Source: Pseudomonadota bacterium
GTDB lineage: Bacteria > Pseudomonadota > Gammaproteobacteria > Burkholderiales > Burkholderiaceae_D
NCBI GenBank assembly: GCA_023392035.1
Contig: JAEVZY010000175.1
Location: 1 to 6,775, forward strand
Reading direction: 5' to 3'
Length of the DNA: 6,775 nt
The notes below the pieces were generated by a model. The model was not told the origin of the DNA and did not search any database. It saw only the letters and a list, made by a program, of their open reading frames with translations. Shown one piece after another: positions 4,659 through 6,775 of the stretch; position 1 is the first letter of the stretch; every line of letters begins with the position of its first letter. Both the position numbers and the translations under genes were made by a program.

Positions 4659-4871
4659 ATGGCACATCAGCTTGAGGCAACAGAACAGGCAAGCAGCCTG
4701 CCGGCGCTGGGACGGCCATCGATCTCGGCGCTGCAACCAAAAGGGAGCTGCTGGTATTGCGATGCTCCGGTCGACAACGTGCGTCGCTTTTGCAGCCCGG
4801 CCTGCCGCAATGACTATGTGGAAGAAGAGGCAAGCCACTTTGTGCCGGCCGCCAGTCGTCCCAACGACTGA
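4659..4871 (+). CDS. small Cys4 putative zinc-binding protein
   Basis: A 70-aa cytoplasmic protein. A polar N-terminal tail (1-28) leads to a compact metal-site candidate: CWYC (C31, C34) and FCSPAC (C45, C49), spaced C-x2-C-x10-C-x3-C. This resembles short treble-clef or zinc-ribbon modules in which FCS..C begins a helix. The acidic tail EEEASHFVPAASRPND follows. The ribosome site GAGGAGGG (4647-4654), 4 nt before the ATG, is one of the strongest in the window and may be masked by an upstream CTCCT. No partner domain is present. It could bind nucleic acid or protein, or only stabilise its fold with zinc; the family cannot be named with certainty. It stands 133 bp after the UspA-like gene, apparently as a separate unit. 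Confidence 0.75.
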   Translation: MAHQLEATEQASSLPALGRPSISALQPKGSCWYCDAPVDNVRRFCSPACRNDYVEEEASHFVPAASRPND

Positions 4872-4976
4872 ATCCCAAAAAATGGCGCAAGGACTGACTG
4901 CGGGCAAGCCGAATCGCTCAAGTCCCCAATCAGGCTTGGGATGAGACTTCACAAGCGCGGCGACTGCCCGCGCGGC

Positions 4977-4982
4977 TAGACT
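4977..4982 (+). promoter_or_regulatory. -10-like box before the 32-aa peptide gene
   Basis: TAGACT (4977-4982) would start transcription near 4989, about 23 bases before the ATG of the 32-aa peptide gene. No matching -35 is seen at 16-18 bp, so this is tentative. Confidence 0.25.
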
Positions 4983-5011
4983 GGGGCGCTCCATTGCCTG
5001 GAGCCCCATCG

Positions 5012-5110
5012 ATGAAACGCTTTCCCCTGATAGGCTGGATTCTGGCCACGGCCCTGGCCCTTGGGCTGTTGGCCTGGCTGCTGCGCGCATTGCTGGCCGC
5101 CATGCCTTGA
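5012..5110 (+). CDS. 32-aa single-pass membrane peptide
   Basis: A short frame reads MKRFPLIGWI, then a hydrophobic stretch from about residue 5 to 23 (LATALALGLLAWLL), then R25 and ALLAAMP. Two basic residues at the start and one predicted transmembrane helix make it look like a genuine small inner-membrane protein with its N-terminus inside. The alternative is a cleaved signal-peptide fragment, but nothing follows the helix. A GGAG (5000-5003) lies 8 nt before the ATG, and a -10-like TAGACT lies upstream at the right distance for a short leader. It is too short for ordinary gene finders. It sits between the Cys4 gene and the HTH gene, both of which have their own ribosome sites. Function is unknown; small peptides of this type often adjust larger membrane proteins. 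Confidence 0.55.
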   Translation: MKRFPLIGWILATALALGLLAWLLRALLAAMP

Positions 5111-5158
5111 TGCCCGCTTTGAGCAGGCCTTTCGGTTTGGGTCAAGTCCGGAAAAAGT

Positions 5159-5180
5159 CTGTTTGCCTTGTCTCAAACAG
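5159..5180. repeat. 7-bp inverted repeat upstream of the HTH gene
   Basis: CTGTTTG (5159-5165) and CAAACAG (5174-5180) are perfect inverted arms with an 8-bp spacer, 58 bp before the ATG of the Cro/C1-type gene. It has no T run. A dyad of this size near the start of a small HTH gene could be an autoregulatory operator; this is only a suggestion. Confidence 0.35.
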
Positions 5181-5238
5181 CATGACCGAGTGCTTGTCAG
5201 AATGTCTCTGCCACGCAAAAGACCAAGGACGAGACGCC

Positions 5239-5550
5239 ATGAACCCATCCAATTCCGCCCCGAACGCCTATGATCCGGACCGCTTGCTGGAATCCCTGAT
5301 CGGCCGGCTCAAACTCAAGAACGACGCCGCCCTGTCGCGCGCGCTGGAAGTCGCACCGCCGGTGATCAGCAAGATCCGGCACCGCCGGCTGCCGGTCGGG
5401 GCTTCGCTCCTGATCCGCATGCATGAAGTGACCGACCTCAGCATCGAAGAGCTGCGCGGCCTGATGGGCGACCGCCGCGGCAAATTCCGCATCAGCGACA
5501 AGCAGTTCAAGCCGAGAATGGCCGCGCCCATGCCGGGCATGGCCGGCTGA
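5239..5550 (+). CDS. small Cro/C1-type helix-turn-helix protein
   Basis: A 103-aa protein with one lambda-repressor-like DNA-binding domain at about residues 15-78. The helix-turn-helix is DAALSRALEVAPPVISKIRH (29-48), where ALSRALEV is the first helix of the motif and PPVISKIR the recognition helix. LPVGASLLIRMHEVTDLSIEELRGLM (51-76) completes the five-helix fold. The tail GKFRISDKQFKPR is basic and the last residues are Pro/Gly/Met-rich. There is no dimerisation or sensor domain, as in the short regulators of this kind that I recall from Burkholderiales; that recollection is not a search result. The ATG at 5239 is preceded by AAGGACGAG (5225-5233), an acceptable ribosome site. The longer in-frame start at 5107 would add 44 residues of poor character. 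It is followed by the structured non-coding region, which may be its 3' UTR. Its targets are unknown. Confidence 0.85.
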   Translation: MNPSNSAPNAYDPDRLLESLIGRLKLKNDAALSRALEVAPPVISKIRHRRLPVGASLLIRMHEVTDLSIEELRGLMGDRRGKFRISDKQFKPRMAAPMPGMAG

Positions 5551-5580
5551 GACTGGCGCAGGTTTCGCGCCGTCGCGCAA

Positions 5581-5798
5581 ATTGCAGGGTCAACATCGCG
5601 CCCTGCGCTTGCGGGCGCTCGCGTGATCCTGCCGGTGCGATGCCCACTTTGCGGCCAGCCGGCACGATGCACCGGCCCTTGTGCCAGCGCAAAGTGGCAA
5701 GACTGCAGACTTTTACCATCGCCTTTGAGTCATCTCCCTGTGGCTCCAGTTGTAGGCAGCGTCTTCCCGCATCGCCCAAGGCGATGCGGGTTTTTTTT
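5581..5798 (+). ncRNA. candidate structured RNA with pseudoknot-like core, terminator-ended
   Basis: Perfect complementary arms GCCGGTGC (5631-5638) / GCACCGGC (5669-5676) and CCACTTTGCG (5644-5653) / CGCAAAGTGG (5688-5697) interleave, so they form either a pseudoknot or two exclusive folds. GGCAC (5661-5665) / GTGCC (5681-5685) nests within the second. Downstream, AAGA-CTGC (5699-5706) pairs with GCAG and TCTT (5756-5759, 5762-5765) across a two-base bulge. This closes a domain whose hairpin GAGTCA/TGGCTC (5727-5746, one G-U) presents the C-rich loop TCTCCCTG (5733-5740). The closing helix ends next to the terminator stem, so the two could stack. No known class (6S, tmRNA, RNase P, common riboswitches) is recognised. 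The 5' end is uncertain: it may be an independent RNA or the 3' UTR of the HTH gene. No convincing promoter is seen within it. Confidence 0.45.
5766..5798 (+). terminator. strong intrinsic terminator
   Basis: A perfect 11-bp stem CCCGCATCGCC (5766-5776) / GGCGATGCGGG (5780-5790) with a CAA loop is followed by eight T (5791-5798). It is the best terminator of the window. It lies 216 bp after the HTH stop, leaving a long structured stretch between gene and terminator. Confidence 0.93.
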
Positions 5799-5880
5799 GC
5801 CCGAAGCCGCCTTGTGCGTGCGCGCAAGGCCAAGGCTGCGCGCTCGCCTTAGCATGAAGACATCGACAAGGACGCCCGCC

Positions 5881-6096
5881 ATGATCAAGCCTGCAATGAG
5901 TTCGGATGATGTGATAGCGGCCCTGGTGCAGGCGCTGGCCGGAAACAGCGGTGTGGACAGCGCCATCCTGACCGAGGCCCTGGAAGGCTTGGTGCGACTG
6001 GCACAGGCCGAGCAATTGTTGCGCATGCAACTCGATTTCGAGCAGGCCACCGGGCCGCTGGAACCCTACGGCGGCAGATATGCGCGCAACAACTGA
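5881..6096 (+). CDS. hypothetical small protein, 71 aa
   Basis: I do not recognise this protein. It is mostly helical by eye: SSDDVIAALVQALAGNSGVD (7-26), then an amphipathic, leucine-rich helix from about 29 to 56 (TEALEGLVRLAQAEQLLRMQ and on). It ends in a Pro/Gly/Tyr tail, GPLEPYGGRYARNN. It has no cysteine, no signal peptide and no membrane segment, so it should be a soluble, mildly acidic cytoplasmic protein, perhaps oligomeric through the leucine helix. The ATG at 5881 is chosen for the AAGGA (5868-5872) 8 nt upstream. An in-frame ATG at 5854 would add nine residues but lacks a ribosome site. It lies between the strong terminator and prfC, 88 bp before the latter, and could be cotranscribed with it or stand alone. 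Confidence 0.7.
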   Translation: MIKPAMSSDDVIAALVQALAGNSGVDSAILTEALEGLVRLAQAEQLLRMQLDFEQATGPLEPYGGRYARNN

Positions 6097-6122
6097 AGGC
6101 GGCCGGCCGCCCGGCGCAAGCC

Positions 6123-6131
6123 TGTTAGACT
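6123..6131 (+). promoter_or_regulatory. extended -10-like promoter before prfC
   Basis: TGTTAGACT (6123-6131) matches an extended -10 (TG, one base, then a TATAAT-like TAGACT). No -35 is visible in the GC-rich upstream sequence, which suits an extended -10 promoter. Transcription would start near 6138, giving a leader of about 47 nt that contains a small GCGCG/CGCGC hairpin (6148-6164). Confidence 0.4.
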
Positions 6132-6184
6132 AGCGGGTTTTCGCCACGCGCGATTCGCACGCGCACTTCACGCCTCGCCTTACC

Positions 6185-6775
<591 letters not shown>

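Larger units (their letters stand above)
5551..5880. other. 330-bp structured non-coding region
   Basis: No protein gene is convincing here. Hairpins follow one another closely: GGCGC/GCGCC (5555-5571) just after the HTH stop; GCAGGG/CCCTGC (5584-5606), overlapping and so competing with GCGCCC/GGGCGC (5598-5618); the interleaved repeats at 5631-5697; a closing helix around a C-rich hairpin at 5699-5765; and the terminator at 5766-5798. The last 80 bases (5799-5880) are the leader of the next gene. The density of perfect inverted repeats is much higher than in the other gaps. Confidence 0.7.

Noticed and set aside
4872..4942. ATCCCAA/TTGGGAT inverted repeat
   Set aside because: The 7-bp arms are 57 bp apart in an A-rich context and have no T run. 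This is too weak to call.
5107..5238. Longer start for the HTH protein
   Set aside because: The 44 added residues are Cys/Ser-rich and unlike a regulator, while the ATG at 5239 has AAGGA upstream and fits the small HTH protein.

Overview
The window is about 6.8 kb of GC-rich, densely coded bacterial chromosome. The RF3 sequence, the small Cro/C1-type regulator and the overall gene style fit a betaproteobacterium of the Burkholderiales, perhaps Oxalobacteraceae (Herbaspirillum-like). This placement is inferred from remembered family resemblance, not from a search. There are no transposases, phage genes, tRNA or rRNA genes, or CRISPR arrays.

Layout: a 15-bp tandem array (1-90) abuts the stop codon of a LysR-type regulator on the minus strand (93-1034). 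The regulator is divergent from a stand-alone CinA C-terminal-domain protein, probably the NMN deamidase PncC (1119-1634), and two perfect TTGCGCAA palindromes lie in their 84-bp gap. A 322-bp gap with two abutting palindromes precedes a histone-deacetylase-family zinc amidohydrolase (1957-2898). This converges, across a hairpin terminator, on an uncharacterised membrane-anchored protein on the minus strand (2974-3465). A 592-bp gap (3466-4057) holds two plus-strand terminators and a candidate small RNA with a C-rich, anti-Shine-Dalgarno-like segment. It is followed by a UspA-like protein with a degraded nucleotide-binding motif (4058-4525), a 70-aa Cys4 putative zinc-binding protein (4659-4871), a 32-aa predicted membrane peptide (5012-5110) and a 103-aa Cro/C1-type HTH protein (5239-5550). 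A 330-bp gap (5551-5880) holds the most structured non-coding DNA of the window. It has two interleaved perfect inverted repeats (8 and 10 bp, pseudoknot or switch geometry), a closed domain with a C-rich hairpin loop, and a perfect 11-bp intrinsic terminator with eight T. A 71-aa hypothetical protein (5881-6096) and the 5' part of prfC (release factor 3, 6185 to the window edge) complete the window.

The proteins do not form one pathway. They are single-gene units with their own ribosome binding sites and mostly long gaps. The best candidates for undescribed biology are the non-coding segments at about 3807-3873 and 5581-5798. Both combine a strong intrinsic terminator with a UCUCC-containing, SD-complementary segment. 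The 32-aa membrane peptide and the twin-palindrome operators come next. All RNA and operator calls rest on base pairing seen by eye and have no comparative support here.
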